Assembly: GCA_014058105.1 (NCBI GenBank) | Contig: JACGCM010001948.1 | Coordinates: 5,146,001 to 5,210,000 of the forward strand | DNA length: 64,000 nucleotides | Source of the DNA: Kingdonia uniflora | Lineage: Eukaryota; Streptophyta; Magnoliopsida; Ranunculales; Circaeasteraceae | Direction: 5' to 3' | Shown here: piece by piece, positions 1-9,900 of the stretch | Layout: every line of letters starts with the position of its first letter | Position numbering within the stretch: the stretch's first letter is position 1 | The notes under the pieces: model-generated | Databases searched by the model: none | The model's input: the letters and a program-made list of their open reading frames with translations, nothing else | What the model was told of the DNA's origin: nothing | Made by a program: the position numbers and the translations under genes

Positions 1-1309
1 CCTGCTTATAGAGCGGTAAGAAAAATTATAAACCGGCCAGCCCTCCCACTTGTGGCTCTATTTTTTTCCACTTAACCTTGTTTCTTTATGTGCTTAATTT
101 TTATGTTGATATACAACGCTACTTAGGCTTTGTATTTTCTATAGAACGAGAAATTGTGTATGCGCTATCGCGCGTGCAAACGCGTTACTTTGAGAATAAA
201 GTTGGGATTGAGCTGCCATTAAAATATCTAAACCTGAATATCAATACTATACCAAAATTAGGGTTTACATCATAGGGTGATGAATTAAAATTTTTTTTGG
301 TTGCTTATCTTGGTAAGAAAATCATATGAAGTTAGGGGAAGTAGCTTTGATGTTAGAGAGTTGAAGAGAAAAAAACTTTTGATGGGTATAAAAAGTTGAA
401 GAGAGAGGATGTTTAGAGAGCTGGTAGAGAGTTGAAGAGGGAGGAACATTTGATATGTTGGAGAGGAAAGAAACCTAGAAGAGAGTTTCAATAGACTAGA
501 TCATTTTAATGTGACAAAACCCACCTAAACTCCACCAGGACCATCCAAACTCACCACGTTGCTCACGTCGGTAAAATCAAACGGTTACTACCGAACTATG
601 TTGGGTCTTTTTTCTATTATTATAGATTTATTAAAGGACTTTGCATGCATTAAGTTAGTATTAGATGGATTAGTAGTTGTTAGGATTTCGGGAAGGATCT
701 ACTAATCTCAACTATAATTAATAATTCATACTTAGTAACGTATGGAGAAGATATAAGCACATACCTTTAAGTGCAATCCCTTAATGGGCGGTAACAGACA
801 TGTATACCAATTGAGGGACCCTACCTTGTATATATAACACTAGGTTAGAAAAGCCTTCCCATTATGCCCTTCTAACCCAACAAGAGTAACACCCAAGTCC
901 CACCGACCTGTATTACATAACCGAACCATGGTTAAGTAAGGTAGCTTATGAGTAATTCCCAATGATTATTTTCTTATCTCATCATGTATTGTATATACCT
1001 GGCCAAGGATATGTGATACATGAATTTGTGACATACTCTAATTAAGTATGTTATTTCATGGTTACAACAGGTAGAGTGGAATCGAACCTTAGTTTTCACT
1101 CCGCCTCGTATCAAAACCTTTTTATTTATTTTCTTCATTTCAAAACCTACACAAAAACCATTTTTATTGGATAAAATTAATAGCTTGAAACATAAATTGT
1201 ACCACAAGTCTCTTGGGATACGATCCTACTTTCTCTTGTAATCGACGGTACACCATGCGCTTGCGGGTGTCTTAAGACGTCTGATTTATATATAATCGAT
1301 TATATGGGA
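1..1309. other. Non-coding flank, possible LTR tail near 1190-1275
   Basis: No convincing coding region is seen; short open frames here lack recognisable motifs. Positions 330-480 are purine-rich, with a loosely repeated GAGAGTTGAAGAG motif. Around 1190-1275 the text (cttgggatacgatcctac, then gcgcttgcgggtg) resembles the 3' end of plant Ty3/gypsy LTRs, and a similar phrase occurs in reverse orientation near the left end of the solo LTR at 26624-27883. That reading is inference from the phrase alone; no matching LTR start or target duplication was found. Confidence 0.35.
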
Positions 1310-1329
1310 AGATCACCATGAGAAAACCT

Positions 1330-3290
1330 TTCAGTTACTGAAAAGAAGATTTTAGAAGCACCAGTGTTAGTATTGTAGAATTTGCAGCGTCCTATTGAGG
1401 TAGAAGCAGATGCATCAGACTATACATTAGGGGTAGTTTTATTGTAAGATGGTAAGCCGGTTGCCTACCATTCTGAGATTTTTGCATTAGCAATGCATAA
1501 CTGTCCTAACTATGATAAGGATATTTTTGAGTTACATCAATCAGTGAAGCATTGGCGGAGGTACTTATTGGGGACGGAGGTTGTGGTACATTTTGATCAC
1601 AAACTGTTACAATTTTTATCTACACAGTCAAAACTATAACAAGCTATTCATATGAAGTGGATGTTGTATTTGCATCAATTTACCTTGATTATCAAGTATG
1701 TGAAGGGAGTGGATAACAAAATGGCTGACATGTTATCTCGATACCCATTATCAACTATTTTTGCTTTGTTGGTAGCTATTCAGATACGACAAGCTTGTCA
1801 TATAAAGTGGATATTGTATCTACAACAATTTACCTTAATTATCAAGTATGTGAAGGGAGTAAATAACAAAATGGCTGACATGTTATCTCGAGACCCATTA
1901 TCAACTATTTTTGCTTTGTTGGTAGCTATTCAGATACGACCTAATATTTTGTCTAAGAATATTATAGGGAATGATGACGGCAAAAAGCTCAGTGTAATTC
2001 ACAAGAAGTTATCGCGGGGTAAAACATATGAGTATAAATTAAAGGATGGGGACCTCTACTATGTATTCCGGAGGGTAGAGACCATTTGTATTGGATTAAA
2101 GAGACTCATTGTTCCTGGGATGCAAGTTATTTCACGGTTGAGAAAACTCTTTTGAATTTGCGGTATTATGTCTATTAGCCGACCTTGGGTGAGCGTATCG
2201 AGAGATTTTATGGCCGGTTTTCCCATGACCATGTGTAAGAATGATTATCTATTTGTGGTGGTCGATTGATTAAACAAGATGATGGTTCTTATTAAATGTT
2301 TGAAGATAATTACTGGGGAAGGTGCAGCGTGATTATTTTTCAAAGACGTTTGGAGATATTTTGGGCTCCCTTCTTCTATTATTTTTGATAGGGATAAAAG
2401 TTTTTTAAGGTATTTTTGGAGATCCTTATGGAGGATGATGAACACTAAGTTAAAAAGAAGTACTGCGCTTCATTCACAGACTGACGGGAAAACAAAAGTA
2501 GTCAATCGCACTTTGGTTCATTTATTATGGGGATTCCATTTTAAGCATCCTAAACTTGGGATGAGAGTTTATCGTATCTTCAATTTACTTTTAACTGGGC
2601 AATTCATGGTTCCACTTTGAAGTCTCCATTTAAAGTTTGTGCTGGGTACTTACCTCAAAGCCCCTTTGATGTGGTCTTTAGTCTTGGTGATAAGATGGTG
2701 TTAGAGAAGAAAGAAGAAGAGCAAGTTAAAGCCCAACATTCATAGAGAAGACAAGTAAGGTTCACGAGGTGGTTGCAGAACAATTGAAGAAGACTCAAGT
2801 AAAGTATAAGGCTAAACACGACAAATATCGGGCTGAATTTACTTTTCAAGAGGGCGATCTAGTTTGGTTGCATTTGAGTAAGGAACGACTAAGGGAGAAG
2901 GTAAGAAGCTTAAGCCTATCCGTTATGGTCCATTTACTATACTCAAGAAGATTGGTGACAATGCCTTCCAGTTGGATTTGCCACCATTTATGAAGATGTA
3001 TTTGGTTATTAATGTCTAGTATTTGAAACTCTTTGAGCGTCTTTCCTAGATGAAGACTCTACAATCGATACTCGCGTACTGTCTTTTGATGACTTATGAA
3101 TGGAAAGAGAAGATCCGTTGTAGGAGGATAGTATTCTAGATAGGAAGGTTACTACTACAAGATGGGGAAGAGTATAAAGTCATTCAAAGTTGGGAAGAAA
3201 GGTTAACTGCCTAGCAAGTCGAAGTGGTACAATAAGGGAATGGGCACAACCGCTTTCCCCCATTTCCAATTCTAGCATGGGCAAGAGCTT
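1330..3290 (+). pseudogene. Degenerate pol: RNase H - integrase of A1
   Basis: RNase H-like sequence reads VEADASDYTLG...DGKPVAYHSE near 1395-1470, then HFDHKLLQFL near 1590 and GVDNKMADMLSRYPL near 1700-1750. These match the catalytic-Asp and LTD-type segments of Ty3/gypsy RNase H. Integrase core pieces follow: a VVD-type segment near 2255, YFGLPSSIIFDRDKSF near 2355-2400 and ALHSQTDGKTKVVNRT near 2465-2510, which keeps the second Asp and a PQTDG-like block. The C-terminal domain (2769-3000) has KYRAEFTFQEGDLVWLHL and a GPF-like segment. At least eight stops or frame changes are visible, so no functional product is expected. The same order and wording recur on the minus strand in A3. Confidence 0.8.
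1640..1939 (+). repeat. 150-bp in-frame tandem duplication in RNase H of A1
   Basis: Positions 1640-1789 and 1790-1939 are two copies of the same 150-bp segment (50 codons). They differ by a modest number of substitutions, for example TATGAAGTGG against TATAAAGTGG at their starts. Both encode the YVKGV(D/N)NKMADMLSR(Y/D)PL segment. The exact multiple of three keeps the reading frame. The other family-A copies have this segment once. Confidence 0.9.
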
Positions 3291-3313
3291 GAGGCTCCTA
3301 AAGGGGGGAGCCA

Positions 3314-3766
3314 TGATCTAGAAGGATCTAAATACTTAACCCCTCAAACGAACGTCATGTCATTCGAATGAGCCATGGAGTCGTTCGAATGAGTTTGAAG
3401 AAAAGTAGCCAAAGTTCTTGTTGTTGATTCTAGGAAAAATTGCCATGGTTGTTCAAAGGATCCTTGGAGCCGTTCGAACGAGTCAAAGATAAAAAGAAGC
3501 ATTCTTTCTACCTTGATTTCTAGGTAAAAATTGGGAAGTCGTTCAAACGACTATCGAGATTATTTCTAATTTAGGTCGTTTTAAGGGTAATTTAGTCCTA
3601 TATCGTAACTAGGAAACTTGTAACTTATTTAAGCACAAGGCTAGGCAATCTGAAGAGGATATCAAAGTTGTAATCTAGATCTTGGGTTTCTTAAGGAATA
3701 ATTCATTGTAGGGATTATTTGAGAAAACCCTAAGTATTTTTACTTATATTTGCTTTGGGACCTCCT
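3314..3766 (+). repeat. Truncated 3' LTR of A1, preceded by polypurine tract
   Basis: The tract AAAGGGGGGAGCCA (3300-3313) sits directly before TGATCTAG, exactly as in A2 (48563-48576) and A3. The LTR carries TTCGAATGA and GTTCGAACGAG motifs typical of this family at 3364-3560. Its 3' end is missing because a Tat-type LTR starts at 3767. Confidence 0.85.
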
Positions 3767-4226
3767 TGTAGTAGCATATTTCCCAGATTCAGCAAGGATC
3801 AGTCAGCATAACATAGTCGAAGATAGTCAGCATTCGAGAAGATACCACAAGTCCTCAATCTACTAAAAGTAGTCATTGTGCCTGGTCAAGAAAGGGCTAT
3901 TAGAGATCCACGAAGTTCACCCACTTCCCCCGAAATAGGAGACTATTTCTTTCTTTTTGTAAGCTGCCTGTATTTACTATAAATACAAGTAGAGAATAGA
4001 TTATTCAGATCCGCAACCCTACTACTTTTACTTCCTTACCCTACAGTCACTCACAAACTTATAATAACTAGCAGAATATTAGATTTTATATTAAAACCCT
4101 CCTCGAGGTTGTGGTTTTTCTCAGCCTGTACCGAGTTTTCCACATAAAATCTTACTTGTTTAGGTTATTATTACACCTTTTTGTGAAAAGTATTGGCAGA
4201 GATTATTACACCTTTTTGTGAAAAGT
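3767..4226 (+). repeat. 5' LTR of F1
   Basis: Starts TGTAGTA. The end is blurred by a 35-bp tandem duplication, and the primer-binding-like sequence TTGGCGATGTTTGTGGG begins at about 4228. The corresponding region of C reads TGGCACCGTCTGTGGG. Length is about 460 bp, against 528-529 bp in C. Confidence 0.8.
3978..3985 (+). promoter_or_regulatory. TATA box in F1 LTR
   Basis: TATAAATA within ttactataaatacaagtag. The same element is at 32150-32157 on the minus strand in the C LTR. The position within the LTR fits the U3 promoter of the element. Confidence 0.6.
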
Positions 4227-4236
4227 ATTGGCGATG
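4167..4236 (+). repeat. 35-bp tandem duplication at the LTR/PBS junction of F1
   Basis: The segment attattacacctttttgtg (onward through aaaagtattggc) occurs at 4167 and again at 4202, an offset of 35 bp. The second copy leads into the primer-binding region. C has only one equivalent segment. Confidence 0.85.
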
Positions 4237-4861
4237 TTTGTGGGAAATACCACACTTTTTCTTTACCACCCCTGATCAGAAAGAATCCGATGATAAATAT
4301 GAATCTCTGAAGCCATTCCAGCACAGTAAGATATCATGAGATCAATTCATTGCCAAAAATAGTCGATCTGCACAGCGCAATGATCAAACTTCATAAATAG
4401 ATGGAATCAAAAAAAGACAAAAAGATTGGAAGATCAACGCATTCATTCTCAAGCTCTTCAAGTTGAAAGAGACAAAAAAAGGAAAGCCTTGGACTAACAA
4501 AGTCGAATACATTAGAAGAAGATGGTGAGATTAAGGAGAAATTAAGATCGACTCACTGCCGTCAAGTGTCACCACCATAAGCCCGAAGTGATCATCGGTC
4601 AAGAACAACTCAAAGAGATGATCAGCGTAGAGAAGATGAATTATGGACTTCTCGATTCAGATCTAGAAATCCAGACAGGGCTTCTGAACTTTTTGGTTTG
4701 ACATCCTCAGCATCGACAACTGGAGGAAGTCGATGCACGTATCATCAAACTCCCCCATCGCCAGAAAGAAGACCAATCAGAGATCGATTGGGACCAGAAG
4801 GACATGGAGTTTTTGATCTGCAAGTTGCAACCTTACCAATTCTCCTCCATAGTTCGTCACC

Positions 4862-5907
4862 TTGGACGACCTAAATAATATGATCCAAGCCATATACTCT
4901 GATATCTCAGGCCGAAGTTCTGCACTTGACAGAATCAAGACAAACCCTATCTCACCTCATCTCGAAGTTATACCTATTCCAGATAATTTCCATATGCCAA
5001 AGTTTATTCAATATGCAGGCCTCACTGACTCGCTTACCCATGTACGACACTTTAAAGCCATAGTGGGATTTTACTCCAAACTCGACCATATGCTATGCAG
5101 GTTAATTAAAATGATCCTGAAAGAAGAACCTCTTAGATGGTTCTATGCAATCCAAGAAGGCTTTATCATCACATACAGCCAGCTGTAGTGTCTATTCGAG
5201 TCCAATTATGCTCACGCTAAGGAAAGAGAAATCACTGTGGATTCCTTATTTTTCTTTGAGTAGGGCACAAAAGAAATCTTGGTGAGCTTTTACAAGCATT
5301 TCTTACCTGAAACACAGAAAATTGGAACTCAGATCCCAAAATCATCGTTCCAGCCTTCATCTCAGCCCTAAACATCGACTCTAAGGTTCGAGAAGAGCTT
5401 ACTTTGCACAAGCCTAGAACGGTGACAAAAATGATTGATGTAGTTAATAACTACATTGAACTTGAATGATCCAAGAAAGATAAAATGAAAAGCTCTTCTG
5501 CCATCCATTCTCGGGAAATAGCTTCTTCTCGACCCCAAAAGTCGACCACTAATGAAGCACCGAAACAATGCGGTAGAATCGTCAACAATAATTGGAGACC
5601 CGACAGAAAGGATGGGAGACCCGACATACCTGTCCCAGTTATACCCCCAATGATAATGACTCTCTCCGCCATCTTACCAACGATAAAGGGAGATGAGTGT
5701 TATCGAGCACCGCAAACAATTTTTGACATCCCCAAGAAACCTCTATGTCAGTATCACAATGTACATAGTCATAAAGCTGACAACTGCTACTCCCTCATTC
5801 TAATTTTCCATCACATCCTATTAGCAGGAAGGCTTCATAATTATGTCGTCGACATCAGAAAGTTCCTCGAGGGTGAAACAAAAAACAAAGATATTAAACA
5901 AAATTAG
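4862..5907 (+). pseudogene. Gag of F1 (capsid plus zinc-knuckle region)
   Basis: Gag structural polyprotein of a Tat-type element, broken by stops and frame changes. The first open piece (4862-5188, 108 codons) has the Retrotrans_gag-like segment FIQYAGLTDSLTHVRHFKA...EEPLRWFYAIQEG. It is followed in other frames by FESNYAHAKEREITVDSLFFFEQGTKE, where C and F2 have related text. The second piece (5485-5907, 140 codons) holds the variant knuckle CQYHNVHSHKADNC, a Cys-x2-His-x4-His-x4-Cys type common in Tat gag. The minus-strand gag of C (30173-31700) has the same text. Confidence 0.8.
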
Positions 5908-5996
5908 GGTCAGGGGAAAGCTCGCCACCTTTATATGATTGAGATTGAAAAAGGAAAAAAAAGAAACAAAACGATCGGATCACATCTTATTGCAAA

Positions 5997-6548
5997 ATGA
6001 CCTCCTCGGATAAATCAGCGAAAAATCTTCCCAGCTCGAGCAAGTCAAAACGTCCATACCATATTACATTCGATGACTGTGATACCAGCCATGTGAAATT
6101 TTCTCATGATGACCCTCTAGTCATTATGTTCAAAGTTGGACAAGACTACCTGCATACGCTTGTCGTTGATACAGGAAACGCCACAAATGCTTTATTCAGA
6201 AGGGCAATTGAAGTTCTAGGACTCAAAGATTCCGTTAAAGCTTCGACAATAACATTCAACGGCTTTAACAGTTTAAAAGAATCGGTCACAGGAGAAATTA
6301 CTCTTCCAGTTCAGGCAGGATCAGAAACCACATTTGTTAAATTCCTAGTCATCGATGCTGAGTTCAAGTATTTGGGAATTTTGGGATGTAGTTGGTTACA
6401 TTTGATCAAAGCAGTACCTTCTACATATCATTTAGCTTTAAGATTTTCAATAGATCACGGAATCTACGAAATCAAAGGTAGCCAAGAAGTTGAATGTATG
6501 TGCAAAAATACCACCACCAACTCTCTCACAACAAAATTTTCAAAGTAA
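5997..6548 (+). pseudogene. Aspartic protease (retropepsin) of F1
   Basis: 184 codons including stop, uninterrupted. Retropepsin-type protease that would cleave the Gag-Pol polyprotein. The active-site segment LVVDTGNATNALF is near codons 55-67; the usual DTGS/DTGA has become DTGN. The flap and C-terminal segment YLGILGCSWLHLIKAVPSTYH is near codons 123-143 and matches the C protease (LLIDTGSATDILF and YLGILGRSWLHSIKAVPST). A frame change near 6494-6550 continues into the linker (LVESIELDGPGCHTFIEF), after which the element ends. It is listed as a pseudogene because the polyprotein context is broken. Confidence 0.8.
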
Positions 6549-7115
6549 AACAACAACAACAGATAGCACCCCCCACATTCGAGCAGCATGACACAAAATT
6601 GGTTGAATCCATTGAACTCGATGGACCCGGGTGTCACACATTCATAGAATTTGTAAATTCGATTGATATACATTTCAATGTTTACCAAAACCTAGAGCTT
6701 ATGCTAAGAAAATTTATATATATAGAAACACCACCAATTTATTATAGATAGGGAGAACAAAGAATAATCCAGACCGACGTCATGAGGTCTATTTCTAAGT
6801 TAGATATGGCAAGAAAATGTACTGGGGGTGTAAACTGACGTATATATACACCCCGCTGAGTATACTTAAACATTACCAGAAATAACCTTGTGCTGAGTTA
6901 AGTAGCAAAGACTAGAAGAGGGGTAAGATCGTAAACTTGTATCTACTCTCTCGATCTTTCTCTTTTCTACTTTTTTTTTCTCTCTCTCTCTCTCCTCTTG
7001 ATCTCAAAGTTACGAGCTTTGAAATCGTTCCGCTCTTTTCTCTTATATCTCTCTGTTTAAGGTTTAATTTTAAGACTTTATTAGAGAAATTTCAAGGGTT
7101 AGAGTGAGTTTGATA

Positions 7116-7214
7116 ATGGAATTAACGATTCGATTTAGTTTCTTAGGTTTACAATCATCATCGATTCCAACAATTGATTTCAACAATCCAACATCATCAG
7201 ATCATGATCTCTGA
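7116..7214 (+). CDS. Short hypothetical frame after CT-rich leader
   Basis: 33 codons including stop, from the first ATG downstream of the CT-rich leader. The product (MELTIRFSFLGLQ..., then serine/asparagine-rich) has no motif I recognise. It could be a first exon, an upstream ORF or chance. It is listed only because of its position after a leader-like stretch in apparently host DNA. Confidence 0.2.
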   Translation: MELTIRFSFLGLQSSSIPTIDFNNPTSSDHDL

Positions 7215-7767
7215 ACTTCATCGATCTGTTTGAGTTGTTGATTTTAGGTTTAGGGTTCCATACCTCAGATGGATTACATCAAATAGAATTTAGAATCCGA
7301 ACTTCATGAGATGAGAGATACGGGAAGCTATAACAGAAGAGATGAATTGTAGAAAGAATCTTCAATTGTTGCCTCAGGCATTAATTTTTAGTAATTTAAG
7401 CTGAATCACATTGGGTAATCGTTTTATGTTCTTTTTACAAATGGGGTATTGCCCATTGGATTGTAAAAACATGAGAATACTTTAGGCTTGTAAATCATGC
7501 CCATTGGATCAAATGTATTATAGTATCCCAGGATTTGTTATTTGATTTTGTGAAGAACACTATGTGTTTTTCGTACACTACCCACAATGACGTTTCTTAT
7601 TTCATTTAAAGTTTATAACTTTATCCATTTGTTCTTCTGTTATCATTTGTTATGAAAAATGGATGTGAGTGAAAGAAATATCTCACTTGAGCAAAACAAT
7701 ATAAGAATTAAACTTCTTCTTGATTTGATGGAAGTCTTACTTTTTAGACTAATACTAATACAGCTTA

Positions 7768-7854
7768 GGAGGTGTTTGTTTTTTAAGTTTTTGCTCCTGA
7801 AAAAAAATTTAGCAAAAAAATTCAACAGTTGGGAACTTAAAAACAAACACCGCC
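7768..7854. mobile_element. 87-bp Tourist-like MITE with TTA duplication
   Basis: Terminal inverted repeats GGAGGTGTTTGTTTTTTAAG (left) and GGCGGTGTTTGTTTTTAAG (right end, reverse complement) flank a short centre. TTA stands immediately outside both ends (7765-7767 and 7855-7857). A 3-bp TTA duplication is the signature of PIF/Harbinger (Tourist) elements. There is no coding capacity. Confidence 0.85.
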
Positions 7855-7971
7855 TTAGTTTTTGAACCAATGCCTAATGGTTCTCATTCTTTTTGTATCT
7901 ATAACTTGTATCCTGAGTGATGTATTTGCAGTATTATATACTGTCAACTCTTTAACTGATATAGTCATATA

Positions 7972-8023
7972 TGTTGAGAGATAATCGATATAGTGCAATT
8001 GTATAATTCTATATTATATGAAC

Positions 8024-8063
<40 letters not shown>

Positions 8064-8293
8064 AGTAAAGAGTAGAGAGTAGAGAGTAGAGAGTAGAAAT
8101 ATTTCTTATTGATTCATCATTGTTTTCTTTGTACATAATACAAAGATATCTAAAGATAACCCTACAACAAAGGTTATCTAACCTACTCAAACTCTCCCCA
8201 TAACCCTATTGGGCCTATGGGCTTATTAGGAGTCCTAATAAGACACCCCAACCCTGTTAGGTTCCTATCTTGGGCTGGACCCAACTCCTAACA
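7972..8293 (-). repeat. Left (3') LTR of G, expanded by a microsatellite
   Basis: TGTTGAG...CTAACA, about 322 bp against 270 bp for the right copy. The excess comes mainly from an (AG)n run at 8027-8058 and following TAGAGAG repeats. Confidence 0.88.
8027..8058. repeat. (AG)16 microsatellite
   Basis: Uninterrupted AG dinucleotide run inside the left LTR of G, followed by a GTAGAGA-type degenerate run to about 8095. The right LTR has only a few AG units here. Confidence 0.95.
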
Positions 8294-8310
8294 CTCCCCC
8301 TTGGGGTGTT
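8294..8310 (-). promoter_or_regulatory. Polypurine tract of G
   Basis: On the minus strand CCCCAAGGGGGAG lies directly upstream of the LTR start TGTTAGGAG. This is the usual plus-strand priming site of copia elements and fixes the minus orientation. Confidence 0.7.
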
Positions 8311-8559
8311 CCATACTAGGATGACTTGCCTCATCAAAACCTCTGCCTAGCAAACCCTATTTGGCAAAAAGCTGTGCAGGGAAAAAGTACAATCATATGC
8401 CCTGTATGGGTTATGGACGCGCATACGTTGCCTTATCAAAACCTCTAGCTAGTAAAATCTCATAGGATAAAAACTGCAATATTAGGAAAAAAAGTGCAAC
8501 ACACATTTGTCCACGTCAGGCTGGGATTACTTCCCCTGACATCGATCTCCTTGAGATTT

Positions 8560-9900
8560 ATCTCCCTGATAATAAATGAATCTTCTGCATGCCAATTCCG
8601 TTTACTAGCTGCTTAAACGTAAGTGGTGCAGGGTCTTCGTAAAATGGTTTGCAAAGATGTTTTTTAAAATATCTTGAACAACATCAATCTCATTCACCTT
8701 TTATAATATATAAGGTTGGAATGGCTTCTGTGAAATGTGCTTCGTTCTGTCGCCATTTATAAATTGCAATTGTCTTGAATGATGTAAGTTGAATTGTCTT
8801 TATACATAGTCAATGCTTCATCTTGGATAGAACATGCCACAACTTCGGTTGATGAGATGTGTCTTGGAGTGCAACCATCATTCTCTGCTAGCTTTATGAA
8901 GTGCAAGAATCTTCGTGGTTCGAGGTGTAGCTACCGTCGTCTGCTTCTTCGATCCCAAAAAATCTTTATGTACCCCCGTACATAAACACATATCTATTTA
9001 ACAATGGCCTCTATGTGGGTCTGAGAAGTATTTTGCATCGGTGTACTCTGTACTTTTACGTTTACCATTTTGAGTAGAACAGACCCCTAATCTTTCATAC
9101 TGATCAGATACCTCAGAATGTGCTTGATCTCATTCCAGCACCTTTAGGTAGTAATAAAACTATGGCAAGCCAAACAGTTCACTGCGAATGAGTCATTGAG
9201 TCAAGTATACCCAACTAGCTATAGCAAAGCACCTCCAAGCTATGGCATCACAGCCCTAGGCGTTTTCCCCCTATTAGAATGATGAAAGATATCGTTACCC
9301 ACACCCAAGTGATGGACGTGCAATAAACGACTTAGCACCGTGTACTACATCCATATTGAAGTGTTTAGATAACTCTTTCGATATATATTACTCGATGTAT
9401 GAGTGCCACTATCAAGATGTTCAATCTACAAATCGAGATACTCTTGATTTCTCAATGTTTTGTATTTCGAATTCCTTCCCAAGGTATTCGACGGCTCTCG
9501 CGATCTCTTCCGGAGGTCTAATGATTTCCAAATCATTTAGTACACTGTTATGATGATACTAAAGCTAATTTATGTGTTATAAATTAGAACATATAGATAG
9601 ATATGATATTTACAAAGTCCTTGACCTTCAAATACTAAGTCAACACTTACTATATCACATGGGCCCATTGCTTCAAGTAAATAATAACTTTTCTAGTTTT
9701 ATTACGTACACAACTCGTGTGTCGGGCTTAGTTGCTTCCAGAAGCTTATACCTTCCCAGGTAGCTTCATGTATATATTCGTATCTAATTTCCCATATAGA
9801 TACATGGTATTTACATCAGACGCATGTCTAGCTTGTCCCCAAAAACTTGACAGACTGATCAGTACTGAAATATTATAGGTCCATAACCGGGTAATAGGTC
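8560..9900 (-). pseudogene. Copia RT - RNase H remnant of G
   Basis: Read on the minus strand, fragments follow the usual copia order. YLYGKLDTNIYMKLPGKV near 9760-9810 corresponds to the FLHGDL...EVYM segment. PEEIARAVEYLGKEFEI near 9475-9530 matches the post-YVDD segment. SFAVNCL near 9170 corresponds to the IxFAVNLLARYS segment. GDRTKHIS-like text near 8740-8760, EIDVVQ near 8690 and FANHFTKTL near 8640-8660 (usual ADIFTK) are the RNase H C-terminus. Stops and frameshifts occur every 20-60 codons, so it is not functional. Assignment rests on motif order; the clade within copia is not assigned. Confidence 0.75.

Larger units (their letters stand above)
1310..3766 (+). mobile_element. Family-A Ty3/gypsy (chromovirus-like) remnant A1, 3' half
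   Basis: Truncated 3' half of the family represented more fully by A3 (52305-57820) and A2 (46148-49105). It begins inside the reverse transcriptase/RNase H junction. It continues through RNase H, integrase and the integrase C-terminus, a polypurine tract (3300-3313) and a 3' LTR starting TGATCTAG at 3314. The RNase H-to-integrase order is that of Ty3/gypsy elements. The LTR is cut at 3766 by the insertion of a Tat-type LTR. Numerous stops show it is dead. Confidence 0.85.
3767..6760 (+). mobile_element. Tat-type Ty3/gypsy element F1, 5' half
   Basis: 5' LTR, primer-binding region, gag and protease of the same family as element C (22372-42364). The LTR start TGTAGTAGCATATT matches the reverse complement of the C LTR end. 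The gag zinc-knuckle and protease text is close to C, for example CQYHNVHSHKADNCYSL here and CQYHNVCSHETDRCYSL in C. The element stops around 6750-6840, just after the protease/RT linker, so RT, RNase H, integrase and the 3' LTR are absent. It is inserted in the 3' LTR of A1. Confidence 0.85.
6760..7967 (+). other. Host flank with CT-rich, 5'-UTR-like stretch
   Basis: Not recognisable as retrotransposon. Positions 6945-7010 are CT-rich with a (TC)n run (about 6980-6996), typical of plant 5' untranslated leaders, but no promoter could be confirmed. The text resumes after element G at 15260, because the ATATA duplication lets the two flanks be joined. No recognisable protein family was found. 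Confidence 0.4.

Noticed and set aside
7643..7870. Open frames on both strands around the MITE
   Set aside because: They are composed of the MITE inverted repeats and T/A-rich flanks; products are Leu/Phe/Lys-rich without motif.
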